Shown: in pieces, positions 49,029 to 56,994 of the stretch
How the letters are laid out: every line of letters begins with the position of its first letter
How positions within the stretch are numbered: the first letter of the stretch is position 1
NCBI RefSeq assembly: GCF_030283145.1
Contig: NZ_JASNWE010000005.1
Coordinates: forward strand, 620,001 to 684,000
From: Actinomadura xylanilytica
GTDB lineage: Bacteria; Actinomycetota; Actinomycetes; Streptosporangiales; Streptosporangiaceae
Reading direction: 5' to 3'
DNA: 64,000 nt
Translations under genes and position numbers: made by a program
The notes under the pieces: model-generated
What the model was told of the DNA's origin: nothing
Seen by the model: only the letters and a program-made list of their open reading frames with translations
Databases searched by the model: none

Positions 49029-50300
49029 ATGGCCAAGATCGTGCTGGACGGCGTGGACAAGGTGTACTCCGGCGGCGTCAAGGCAGTCGACGGGCTGGAC
49101 CTGGAGATCCGCGACGGTGAGTTCATGGTGCTGGTCGGCCCCTCGGGCTGCGGCAAGTCGACCGCGCTGCGGATGGTCGCCGGCCTGGAGGAGATCAGCG
49201 GCGGCGAGGTCACCATCGGCGACCGGGTGGTCAACGACCTGGCGCCCAAGGACCGCGACATCGCGATGGTGTTCCAGAACTACGCGCTCTACCCGCACAT
49301 GACCGTCGAGCAGAACCTGGCCTTCGGGCTGAAGCTGCGCGGCACCCCCAAGTCCGAGATCAAGGAGAAGGTGCTCGACGCCGCCAAGATGCTCGGCCTC
49401 GAGCAGTTCCTGGCCCGCAAGCCCGCCGCACTGTCGGGCGGCCAGCGGCAGCGCGTGGCGATGGGCCGCGCCATCGTCCGCCAGCCGCAGGCGTTCCTGA
49501 TGGACGAGCCGCTGTCCAACCTGGACGCCAAGCTGCGCGTCTCGATGCGCGCCTCGCTCAGCCAGCTCCACGAGCGGCTCGGCGTCACCACCGTGTACGT
49601 CACCCACGACCAGGTCGAGGCGATGACGCTCGGCTCGCGGGTCTGCGTGCTGCGCGAGGGCCGGCTCCAGCAGGTCGACACCCCGCAGCGGCTGTTCGAC
49701 AACCCGGTGAACCTGTTCGTCGCGGGCTTCATCGGCTCGCCCGCGATGAACTTCGCCACCGCCGAGCTCACCCGCGGCGACGGCGGCGCGCAGGTCGCGT
49801 TCGCCGGCTACACCCTGCCCGTCCCGGACGCGGTCCTGGCCGAGCGCCCCGGGCTGGAGGACTGGCTCGGCAAGAAGCTCATCCTCGGCGTCCGCCCCTC
49901 CGACTTCGAGGACTCCGCGCACGCCAAGCCGGAATGGGCGCCGATGGCGGCCCGCTCCAGCGTCACCGAGGAGCTCGGCAGCGAGATCAACGTCATCTTC
50001 GCCATCGACGCGCCCCCGGTCGAGCACAAGGACACCGCCGACCTGGCCGAGGACGCCACCGAGGGCGAGACCGACATGGCGATCCCGCTGACCGACAACA
50101 AGGCGCTGTGGACGGCCCGCGTCAACGCCCGCTCGAACGTGCGGCCCGGCCAGGACATCAGCCTGGCCGTCGACACCCGCCGCCTGCACTTCTTCGACCC
50201 CGCCAGCGGCCTGGCCATCGGGCTCGCCCCGGCGGCCCCCGCCGAGGCGGCCGACACCCCGCCGGTCGACACCGGGAAGGCGCCGGCCAAGAAGCCGTGA
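49029..50300 (+). CDS. CUT1 sugar ABC transporter ATPase (UgpC/MsmK type)
   Basis: A 423-residue ATPase. Walker A GPSGCGKST, Q-loop FQNYALYPH, signature LSGGQRQR, Walker B FLMDEPLSNLDA, H-loop VTHDQ, and the C-terminal regulatory TOBE domain. The C-terminus has an extra Ala/Pro/Lys tail. No permeases are encoded with it, so it is probably a shared ATPase energising several CUT1 importers, such as the ROK cluster upstream that lacks its own. Controlled by the LacI repressor through two operators; ends in a strong hairpin. Confidence 0.94.
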   Translation: MAKIVLDGVDKVYSGGVKAVDGLDLEIRDGEFMVLVGPSGCGKSTALRMVAGLEEISGGEVTIGDRVVNDLAPKDRDIAMVFQNYALYPHMTVEQNLAFGLKLRGTPKSEIKEKVLDAAKMLGLEQFLARKPAALSGGQRQRVAMGRAIVRQPQAFLMDEPLSNLDAKLRVSMRASLSQLHERLGVTTVYVTHDQVEAMTLGSRVCVLREGRLQQVDTPQRLFDNPVNLFVAGFIGSPAMNFATAELTRGDGGAQVAFAGYTLPVPDAVLAERPGLEDWLGKKLILGVRPSDFEDSAHAKPEWAPMAARSSVTEELGSEINVIFAIDAPPVEHKDTADLAEDATEGETDMAIPLTDNKALWTARVNARSNVRPGQDISLAVDTRRLHFFDPASGLAIGLAPAAPAEAADTPPVDTGKAPAKKP

Positions 50301-50307
50301 GCACGCC

Positions 50308-50355
50308 GACGTGACGGTGCCCGCGCCCGGGGAGGGGCGCGGGCACCGTCACGTC
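50308..50355. terminator. 21-bp hairpin between convergent genes
   Basis: Arms 50308-50328 and 50335-50355 (beginning GACGTGACGGTGCCCG) are perfect inverted repeats around a 6-base GGGGAG loop, lying between the convergent ATPase and permease genes. Serves both directions. Confidence 0.92.
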
Positions 50356-50371
50356 CGGACGCGGGGCGCGG

Positions 50372-51316
50372 TCACTTCACCGAGCCCGCCAGCACCCCCT
50401 GCACGAAGTAGCGCTGGAAGGCGAAGAAGACCACCAGCGGGATAATCAGCGACAGGAACGCGCCGGGCGCCAGGACGTCGATGTTGCCGGTGAACTGCCG
50501 CATCTGCGACTGGAGCCACTGCGTCATCGGCTGCGAGCTCGGGTCGGCGAACACCAGCGCCACCAGCAGGTCGTTCCACACCCACAGGAACTGGAAGATG
50601 CCGAGCGAGGCGATCGCCGGGCCGCCCAGCGGGAAGACCACCCGCCGGAAGATCGTCCACTCCGAGCCGCCGTCCATCCGCGCCGCCTCCAGCAGGTCGC
50701 GCGGGATCGCGGCGAAGAAGTTGCGCAGCAGGAAGATGGCGAACGGCAGCCCGAACGCGACGTGGAACAGCACCACGCCGGTGATCGAGCCGGCCATCTT
50801 GAACCCGCCGAAGTCGATCTGCCCGTACAGCTTGGCGACCGGGATCAGCCCGAGCTGGACCGGCACCACCAGCAGCGCCACCACCAGCAGGAACAGCCAG
50901 TCCCGGCCGGGGAACTCCAGCCACGCGAACGCGTAGGCGGCCAGCGAGGCGATCACCACCACCAGCGTGGTGGCGGGCACCGTGATCAGCACCGTGTTCC
51001 AGAACGAGTCGACGAAGTCGGACTTGTCGAGCAGCGCCGAGTACGACTGGAAGGTGAGCTGCGACGGCTTGCTGAACACCTGCCACCAGCCGCCGCCGTT
51101 GTTGTCCTCGTTGGACCGCAGTGAGGCGATGAGCAGCCCGAACGTCGGCACCAGCCAGAACAGCGCGATGACGGCCAGCACCGCCTGGACGGCGCCGCCG
51201 CCGACGCGGCCGACGACGCGGGCCACCACGCTGCGCCGGGGCGCGCCGGCCGCGCTCCCGGCACCGGGACGCGGGGCGTCCGCGGCGGTGCCCGCCTGGG
51301 TTCCCGCGGTGCTCAT
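50372..51316 (-). CDS. Sugar ABC transporter permease (MalG-like)
   Basis: A 314-residue CUT1 permease, six helices from about residue 42, EAA loop LLEAARMDGGSEWTIFRRVVFP and C-terminal FVQGVLAGSVK. The loop after helix 1 contains SNEDNNGGGWWQVF, common in actinobacterial alpha-glucoside type importers. It overlaps the upstream MalF-like gene by ATGA and is the last gene of the ATPase - binding protein - MalF - MalG operon. Confidence 0.92.
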   Translation of the reverse strand: MSTAGTQAGTAADAPRPGAGSAAGAPRRSVVARVVGRVGGGAVQAVLAVIALFWLVPTFGLLIASLRSNEDNNGGGWWQVFSKPSQLTFQSYSALLDKSDFVDSFWNTVLITVPATTLVVVIASLAAYAFAWLEFPGRDWLFLLVVALLVVPVQLGLIPVAKLYGQIDFGGFKMAGSITGVVLFHVAFGLPFAIFLLRNFFAAIPRDLLEAARMDGGSEWTIFRRVVFPLGGPAIASLGIFQFLWVWNDLLVALVFADPSSQPMTQWLQSQMRQFTGNIDVLAPGAFLSLIIPLVVFFAFQRYFVQGVLAGSVK

Positions 51317-52728
51317 GAGCGCTCCTGCCGCAGTCTCCGGATGTTGAACAGCATGGCGGGCACCACCAGCAGGAGCAGCAGCACCGCGATCGCGCTGCCC
51401 GCCCCGGGGTCGTTGCCCCCGCCGAACGACTCGGTCCACATCCGCAGGGCCAGCACGCCGGCCGTCGGATCACCGCCGCCGATGATGTACACCAGGTCGA
51501 AGACCTTCATCACGTTGATGACCAGCGTCACCAGCACCACGACCAGGACCGGCGCCAGCAGCGGGATGGTGACCCGCCGGAACACCTGCCCCTCGGTCGC
51601 GCCGTCCACCCGCGCCGCCTCCAGGGCGTCCCGGGGGATGGCGGCGAGCCCGGCGGCGATCAGCACCATCGCGAAGCCGGCCCACACCCACAGGTACGCC
51701 ACCATGATCGAGATGGTGATGAGGGTGCCGCCGAGCCATTGGACACCGCCGTAGGGGGCGGTGAAGTTGTCCTCCGGCAGCCTCAGCGTGACCGAGCCGG
51801 ACGGCAGCTTCTTCAACGTGAAGGTGCCGTCGGCGGCGCTGGTGGCCTTGGCGACCACCTTGCCACCGCTGACCGCCTCGATCCGGACGCCGGGCAGCCC
51901 GCTCTCGCCGGTGTTGGGCTTGTCCAGCTCGCCGCCGCCGCCCTTGGTGAAGTCGAACCAGACCGTGCCGGTCACCTGGCCCGCCTTGGCGGCGGGCGGC
52001 TGCGCGGCGGGCTTGGCGTCCTTGGGCAGGTTCTCGGGCTTGACCCGCAGCAGCGGGACGAGCGCGGTCTGGCCGGCGCCGAACGCGCCGGTCGTGACCA
52101 CCGCCCCGCCGTCGGCGCGCACCAGCGCGGTCTTGGCGTGCGGGCCCGCGCCCGGGTAGCCGGTACCGCCCTTGATGGTGTCGTGGACGCCCACGGCCAC
52201 GGCGTTGAGCACGCCCTTGTCGGGGTCCTGCTGGTACACCAGCCGGAAGATCACGCCGGAGGCGAGGAAGGACACCGCCATCGGCATGAACACCACCAGC
52301 TTGAACGCGGTCGACCAGCGGATCCGCTCGCTGAGCACGGCGAACAGCAGCCCGAAGATGGTCACCACGGTCGGTGCGAACACCACCCAGACCGCGGTGT
52401 TGCGCACCGCGACCAGGTTGTCGTGCCCCTGGAAGATCCCGGTGTAGTTGTCCAGCCCGACGAAGGAGTCCCCGGACGCGTCCAGGAAACTGCGGATCAC
52501 CGAGAAGACGATCGGGTAGATCACCAGGAAGCCGAGCAGCAGCAGCGCGGGCATCAGGAAGAACAGCGCCAGCCAGGACGGCGGCGCGATCCCTCCCGCC
52601 CGGCCGCCGCCGCGGCGGCGGCCGGTGGCCGCGGGTTCGGTTTCGGCGGCGGTGCCGCCGGCCGGGTCCGCCGGCGGCACCTTGTCGTGCGGCACGTCTT
52701 CGTGCGGCGCGCTGTCTTCGGCCTTCAT
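51313..52728 (-). CDS. Sugar ABC permease (MalF-like) with inserted extracytoplasmic domain
   Basis: A 471-residue CUT1 permease, much longer than usual (about 300). Helices 1-3 lie at residues 53-80, 113-135 and 143-165; helices 4-6 follow after residue 333, with the EAA loop ALEAARVDGATEGQVFRRVTIP. Between helices 3 and 4 there is an insert of about 160 residues; its second half (250-322: TGTVWFDF, G-L-P-G-V-R-I-E-A, DGTFTLKKLPSGSVTL) looks like a small Ig/transthyretin-like beta-sandwich of the SdrD-B/CNA-B type. The same position holds the P2 domain of E. coli MalF. N-terminal 48 residues are charged and disordered. Confidence 0.92.
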   Translation of the reverse strand: MKAEDSAPHEDVPHDKVPPADPAGGTAAETEPAATGRRRGGGRAGGIAPPSWLALFFLMPALLLLGFLVIYPIVFSVIRSFLDASGDSFVGLDNYTGIFQGHDNLVAVRNTAVWVVFAPTVVTIFGLLFAVLSERIRWSTAFKLVVFMPMAVSFLASGVIFRLVYQQDPDKGVLNAVAVGVHDTIKGGTGYPGAGPHAKTALVRADGGAVVTTGAFGAGQTALVPLLRVKPENLPKDAKPAAQPPAAKAGQVTGTVWFDFTKGGGGELDKPNTGESGLPGVRIEAVSGGKVVAKATSAADGTFTLKKLPSGSVTLRLPEDNFTAPYGGVQWLGGTLITISIMVAYLWVWAGFAMVLIAAGLAAIPRDALEAARVDGATEGQVFRRVTIPLLAPVLVVVLVTLVINVMKVFDLVYIIGGGDPTAGVLALRMWTESFGGGNDPGAGSAIAVLLLLLVVPAMLFNIRRLRQERS

Positions 52729-52738
52729 GAAGGGTCCT

Positions 52739-54079
52739 CTAGCTCTTGTACGCCTTCGCGGCCTCGGCCTCGAGCTTGGCCTGCGTGCCCTTGACGTCGG
52801 TCGGCTTCTGCACGAACGTGCGGAGCGCCTCCCACTCGCCCTTGCCCGGCGTGGCGCCGAACGCGGCCGGGGCCAGGTCGGACAGGTCGTAGCGGGCCGC
52901 GTCGCCGGACTTCAGGATCTGGGCGACCAGCTCTTTGGCGACCGGGTCGGAGTAGGCGTCCGGGGCGACGCCCTTGTTCGGCGTCAGGTAGCCGCCGAGC
53001 CCGGCCCAGACCTTGCCCGCCTCGGACGAGGCGAGGAACTTCAGCAGCTCCTGCCCGCCCTTCCCGTCCTTGAGCGCGACGGCGATGTCGCCGCCGAGGA
53101 CGGCCGGGGCGACCTGCCCGGCCTTGGGGAAGGGGAACACCTTGGCGTCGGTGCCGACCTTGGCCTTGGTGGTGGCGATGTTGGCCGCGGCGAAGTCGCC
53201 GCCGTAGACCATCGCGGCCTTCTGCTGGCCGAACGTCTGGGTGACCGACTCGTCGAACTTGGTCTGCCGCGCCCCGGCGACGCCGCCCGAGATCAGGTCC
53301 GGCTTGCCCCAGATCTTGGCCAGGGTCTCCAGCGCGGTGCCGACCGAGGGGTCGGTCCACTTGATCTCGTGCTTGGCGAGCTTGTCGTACTGCTCGGGCC
53401 CGGCCTGCGACAGGTAGACGTTCTCGAACCAGTCGGTCAGCGTCCAGGAGTCCTGCGCCCCGGCGGCCAGCGCGAACGGGGTGGTGCCCGAGTCCTGGAC
53501 GGTGCCGGCGACCGAGACCAGGTCGTCGAAGGTCTGCGGCGGCTGCACCCCGGCGTTGGAGAACGCCTCGGTCCGATACCAGATGATCGACTTGTAGGCG
53601 GCCTTGACCAGCACCGCGTACGGCTTGCCCTGGGCCGAGCCGAGCTCCTTCCAGTACGGGGAGAAGTTCTTGTCGACCTCGCTCACCACGTCGGCGGCGA
53701 GCGGCTTGAGCGCGCCCTTGTCCGCGTACTGCTGCATCAGCCCCGGCTGCGGCAGGACCGCCACGTCCGGCGGGTTCTTGGCCTCCAGCCGCGGGCCGAG
53801 GTAGGCGTCGGTGTTCTCCCCGGTCGAGGCGTAGGTGACCGTCGCGCCGGTCTTCTTCTCGAACGCCTGGAGGACCTTGCGGAAGTTGGCCTCCTCCGGC
53901 CCGGTCCACTTGGCCGCGATCTCGATCTTGGTGCCCTTGAGCTCGCCGCCGCCCGCGGGCGCCGCCCCGTCGCCCTTGTCGTCGTCCCCGCCGCCGCACG
54001 CCGCGGCGGAGGCGAGCAGGCCCGCCACCACGGCGGCGCTCACCACCCGCCGGCTCATCAGACGCCTGCTGACCCTCAT
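52739..54079 (-). CDS. Sugar ABC transporter substrate-binding lipoprotein
   Basis: A 446-residue binding protein with lipobox (LLASAAAC, Cys28) and Gly/Asp-rich linker. Mature domain has KIEIAAKWTGPEEANFRKVL, KNPPDVAVLPQPGLMQQYAD and a C-terminal LLKFLASSEAGKVWA, typical of CUT1 alpha-glucoside-type proteins. It overlaps the ATPase stop by ATGA at 54076-54079. Downstream the MalF-like gene follows after 10 bases. Confidence 0.9.
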   Translation of the reverse strand: MRVSRRLMSRRVVSAAVVAGLLASAAACGGGDDDKGDGAAPAGGGELKGTKIEIAAKWTGPEEANFRKVLQAFEKKTGATVTYASTGENTDAYLGPRLEAKNPPDVAVLPQPGLMQQYADKGALKPLAADVVSEVDKNFSPYWKELGSAQGKPYAVLVKAAYKSIIWYRTEAFSNAGVQPPQTFDDLVSVAGTVQDSGTTPFALAAGAQDSWTLTDWFENVYLSQAGPEQYDKLAKHEIKWTDPSVGTALETLAKIWGKPDLISGGVAGARQTKFDESVTQTFGQQKAAMVYGGDFAAANIATTKAKVGTDAKVFPFPKAGQVAPAVLGGDIAVALKDGKGGQELLKFLASSEAGKVWAGLGGYLTPNKGVAPDAYSDPVAKELVAQILKSGDAARYDLSDLAPAAFGATPGKGEWEALRTFVQKPTDVKGTQAKLEAEAAKAYKS

Positions 54080-55308
54080 ACCTCGTCCTCCCTGGGCGAA
54101 CCGGCGGCCGACTCCCAGATCGAAGCGCCGGTCTCGATGTCGAAGAAATGCAGGCGGCCGGTGTCGACCTGGATCGTCACCGGGTCGCCGACCTTGACGC
54201 GGGTGCGCGGGCTGAAGCGCGCGACCAGGTCGGTGCGGGGCGCCTCCAGGTGCCCGAGCACGTCGGTCCCCGCGTCGCGGGCGAGCTCCTTGGTGTCCTC
54301 GGTGACGACCTGGGCGGCCTCGACCGCGAAGTGCACCAGGACGTCCGAGCCCATCGCCTCCACCAGGTCGGCGGTGGACGTCAGCGACGCCCCGCCGCCG
54401 GCGCCGGCGGCGGCCAGCTCGGAGTCCTCCATGTCCTCGGGGCGGATCCCGACGACCAGGTCGCGGCCGAGGTAGGCGGCGAGGGCGGGCCGCTCGCGCA
54501 GCACCCGTCCCGGCACCGCCAGGGTCTGGCCGCCGACCTCGATCCGCGGGTCCTCCGCGTCGCCGGTCAGCCTGCCCTGGAGCAGGTTCATGGCGGGCGA
54601 GCCGATGAACCCGGCCACGAACAGGTTCGCCGGCCGGTCGTAGAGCTCCTGCGGCGCGGCCACCTGCTGGAGGTGCCCCTTCTTCATCACCGCGACCCGG
54701 TCGCCGAGCGTCATCGCCTCGGTCTGGTCGTGCGTGACGTAGACGGTGGTGACGCCGAGGTCGCGCTGGATGCGGGCGATCTCGGCGCGCATCTGGACGC
54801 GCAGCTTGGCGTCCAGGTTGGACAGCGGCTCGTCCATCAGGAACGCCTGCGGCTCGCGGACGATCGCACGCCCCATCGCGACCCGCTGCCGCTGACCGCC
54901 CGAGAGGTTGCGCGGCTTGCGGCTCAGATGCTCGGTGAGCCCGAGCGTCTGCGCGGCCTTGTCGACCTTCTCCCGGATCTCCGCTTTGGGGATCCGGCGC
55001 AGCGACAGCCCGAACCCGATGTTGTCGCGGACCGACAGGTGCGGGTAGAGCGCGTAGCTCTGGAACACCATCGCCACGTCGCGGTCGCGCGCGGGCACCC
55101 GGTTGACCTCCCGGTCCGCGATCGTGACCGTCCCCTCCGAGATGTCCTCGAGCCCGGCGACCATCCGCAACGCGGTCGTCTTGCCGCAACCCGAGGGGCC
55201 GACGAGGACGAGGAACTCCCCGTCGGCGATCGTGAGGTTCAGGTCGGTCACGGCACGGGTCCCGTCGGGATAGACCTTCCCGACGCCCGTCAGGGCGACC
55301 TCTGCCAC
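54076..55308 (-). CDS. CUT1 sugar ABC transporter ATPase
   Basis: A 410-residue ATPase with Walker A GPSGCGKTT, FQSYALYPHLS, LSGGQRQR, FLMDEPLSNLDA, VTHDQTEAM and a TOBE/OB C-terminal region ending in TGRLHFFDIETG. GTG at 55308 has GGAGGAG upstream and fits the family start (AEVALTGVGKVYPDGT). First gene of the operon ATPase - binding protein - MalF - MalG. It is a close paralogue of the ATPase at 49029. Confidence 0.93.
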   Translation of the reverse strand: MAEVALTGVGKVYPDGTRAVTDLNLTIADGEFLVLVGPSGCGKTTALRMVAGLEDISEGTVTIADREVNRVPARDRDVAMVFQSYALYPHLSVRDNIGFGLSLRRIPKAEIREKVDKAAQTLGLTEHLSRKPRNLSGGQRQRVAMGRAIVREPQAFLMDEPLSNLDAKLRVQMRAEIARIQRDLGVTTVYVTHDQTEAMTLGDRVAVMKKGHLQQVAAPQELYDRPANLFVAGFIGSPAMNLLQGRLTGDAEDPRIEVGGQTLAVPGRVLRERPALAAYLGRDLVVGIRPEDMEDSELAAAGAGGGASLTSTADLVEAMGSDVLVHFAVEAAQVVTEDTKELARDAGTDVLGHLEAPRTDLVARFSPRTRVKVGDPVTIQVDTGRLHFFDIETGASIWESAAGSPREDEV

Positions 55309-55647
55309 GGCGTCTCCTCCTCGTCCTGCACGGCTGCGTCGGGCGCCGCCCGGGGTCGGGCCCCGGATGTCCGCCCGCGACGCGGGGCTCGCGCATCGGC
55401 GCCCCCCGCGGAACACCCCAAGGAAGTACAGGGCCGGACGGCCCCGCCGCAAGATCAACAGTGGCCGTCGTCACATTTGGTGCAGAGATCGTTATCTGCT
55501 CGTTCCAGACATGACGCGGGCGGGGGCCGTCCGGCCCCCGCCCGCGTCCGCGCGCCCCCGGCGCCGGCCGTCCGCGCCCCCTCGGCACGCCCGCCCGCGC
55601 GCCGTCCGCGCGTGTCCGGAAGCGGCCACGCCGCGTCCGGATTCCGC
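55309..55647. other. 339-bp promoter region of the ABC operon
   Basis: No gene supported. An imperfect dyad GCAGA-N8-TCTGC at 55482-55499 within an AT-richer stretch could be an operator for the operon. The part 55510-55640 is very GC-rich simple sequence. Confidence 0.4.
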
Positions 55648-56769
55648 TCAGCCGACGACCACCAGCCCCCGGCCGGTGCGGTTCATCCGCTCGTGCCCGT
55701 CGGCGGTGCACACCACGATGTCCTCAATGCGCGCGCCGTGCGGGCCGGGGTAGATGCCCGGCTCGATCGAGAACGCCATGCCGGCCTCGAGCGGCTCGGT
55801 GTTGCCTGCCACGATGTAGGGCTCCTCGTGCGTCTCCAGCCCGATGCCGTGGCCGGTGCGGTGGATGAAGTACTCCCCGTACCCGGCCGCCGCGATCACC
55901 TCGCGGCCCGCCGCGTCGACCGCCTCGGGCGTCGCGCCCGGCCGGACCGCGTCGCAGGACGCCTGCTGCGCCTCCTTCAGCACCTCGTAATAGGCCAGGT
56001 AGTCGGCCGGCGGCTCGCCCACGCAGTAGTCGCGGGTCGAGTCCGAGCAGTAGCCGCTCGGCATCGTCCCGCCGATGTCGACCACCACCGGCTCACCGGC
56101 CCCGATCACCCGGTCCGACAGCTCGGCGTGCGGGCTGGCGCCGTTCGGGCCGGAGCCGACGATCACGAAGTCCACCGCGGCGTGCCCCTCGGCGATGATG
56201 GCGTCGGCGATGTCCCGGCCCACCTCGCGCTCGGTGCGGCCGGCCTTCAGGAACCCCGGCACCCGCGCGTGCACCCGGTCGATCGCCGCGCCGGCCTCGC
56301 GCAGCGCCGCGATCTCGGCGGCGCTCTTGCGCATCCGCAGCCCGCTCAGCACCCGCCCGGCGGCGACCTGCTCGGCGCCCGGCAGCGCGGCGCGGAACCG
56401 CAGCGCCATGACCGCCCACATCCGGTCGGCCACGCCCACCTTCGCCAGGCCGCCCGGCAGCCGGCCCGCCACGAGCGCGAACGGGTCGTCGGTCTCGTCC
56501 CAGGGCACCAGCTCCACGCCGAGGCCGCCCGCCGGCGACTCCCGCGCCGCGGGCAGCTCGAGCCGCGGCACGACCATGAACGCCTCGCCCTCGGCCGGGA
56601 CCACCAGGCAGGTCAGCCGCTCGAGGGGAAGCGCGTCATAGCCGGTGACGTAGCGCAGGTCGGGGCCGGGCGTCAGGAACAGTGCGCCCAGTCCCGCGCG
56701 CGCCGCCTCCTCCTGGACGCGTCCGAGCCGCTCACGCGGATACAACTCCTTTGTCACATCCGTCTCCAT
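55648..56769 (-). CDS. Xaa-Pro aminopeptidase-like M24 peptidase
   Basis: A 373-residue M24 metallopeptidase with a creatinase-type N-domain (residues 1-125) and a pita-bread C-domain. The five metal ligands are visible: Asp in VVVDIGG, Asp in CSDSTRDYCVG, His in HRTGHGIGLE, Glu in FSIEPGIY and Glu in ARIEDIVV. It should release N-terminal residues before proline. ATG at 56769 (METDVTKELYP) is preferred to an ATG 13 codons upstream. Divergent from the phosphatase gene. Confidence 0.93.
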   Translation of the reverse strand: METDVTKELYPRERLGRVQEEAARAGLGALFLTPGPDLRYVTGYDALPLERLTCLVVPAEGEAFMVVPRLELPAARESPAGGLGVELVPWDETDDPFALVAGRLPGGLAKVGVADRMWAVMALRFRAALPGAEQVAAGRVLSGLRMRKSAAEIAALREAGAAIDRVHARVPGFLKAGRTEREVGRDIADAIIAEGHAAVDFVIVGSGPNGASPHAELSDRVIGAGEPVVVDIGGTMPSGYCSDSTRDYCVGEPPADYLAYYEVLKEAQQASCDAVRPGATPEAVDAAGREVIAAAGYGEYFIHRTGHGIGLETHEEPYIVAGNTEPLEAGMAFSIEPGIYPGPHGARIEDIVVCTADGHERMNRTGRGLVVVG

Positions 56770-56994
56770 TCTCGGTAGTGGTGCTCCGGCCGCGACACGG
56801 GGCCGCACGACGGAAATACCACTTCCTCCCTCCCCTATGACCAGGTACTGTTACATTCCGTAGGTGCTCCGATACAGGATCGCGCACTTCGGGCACGACA
56901 CCAGGATGGCAAGTCCCGCCTGGTCCCGTCGCGCCGGGAGGGGCCCGGCCCGGCCGGGGCCCGCCCGGTAACCGCGCCCCCGCCGGAGCCGCCG

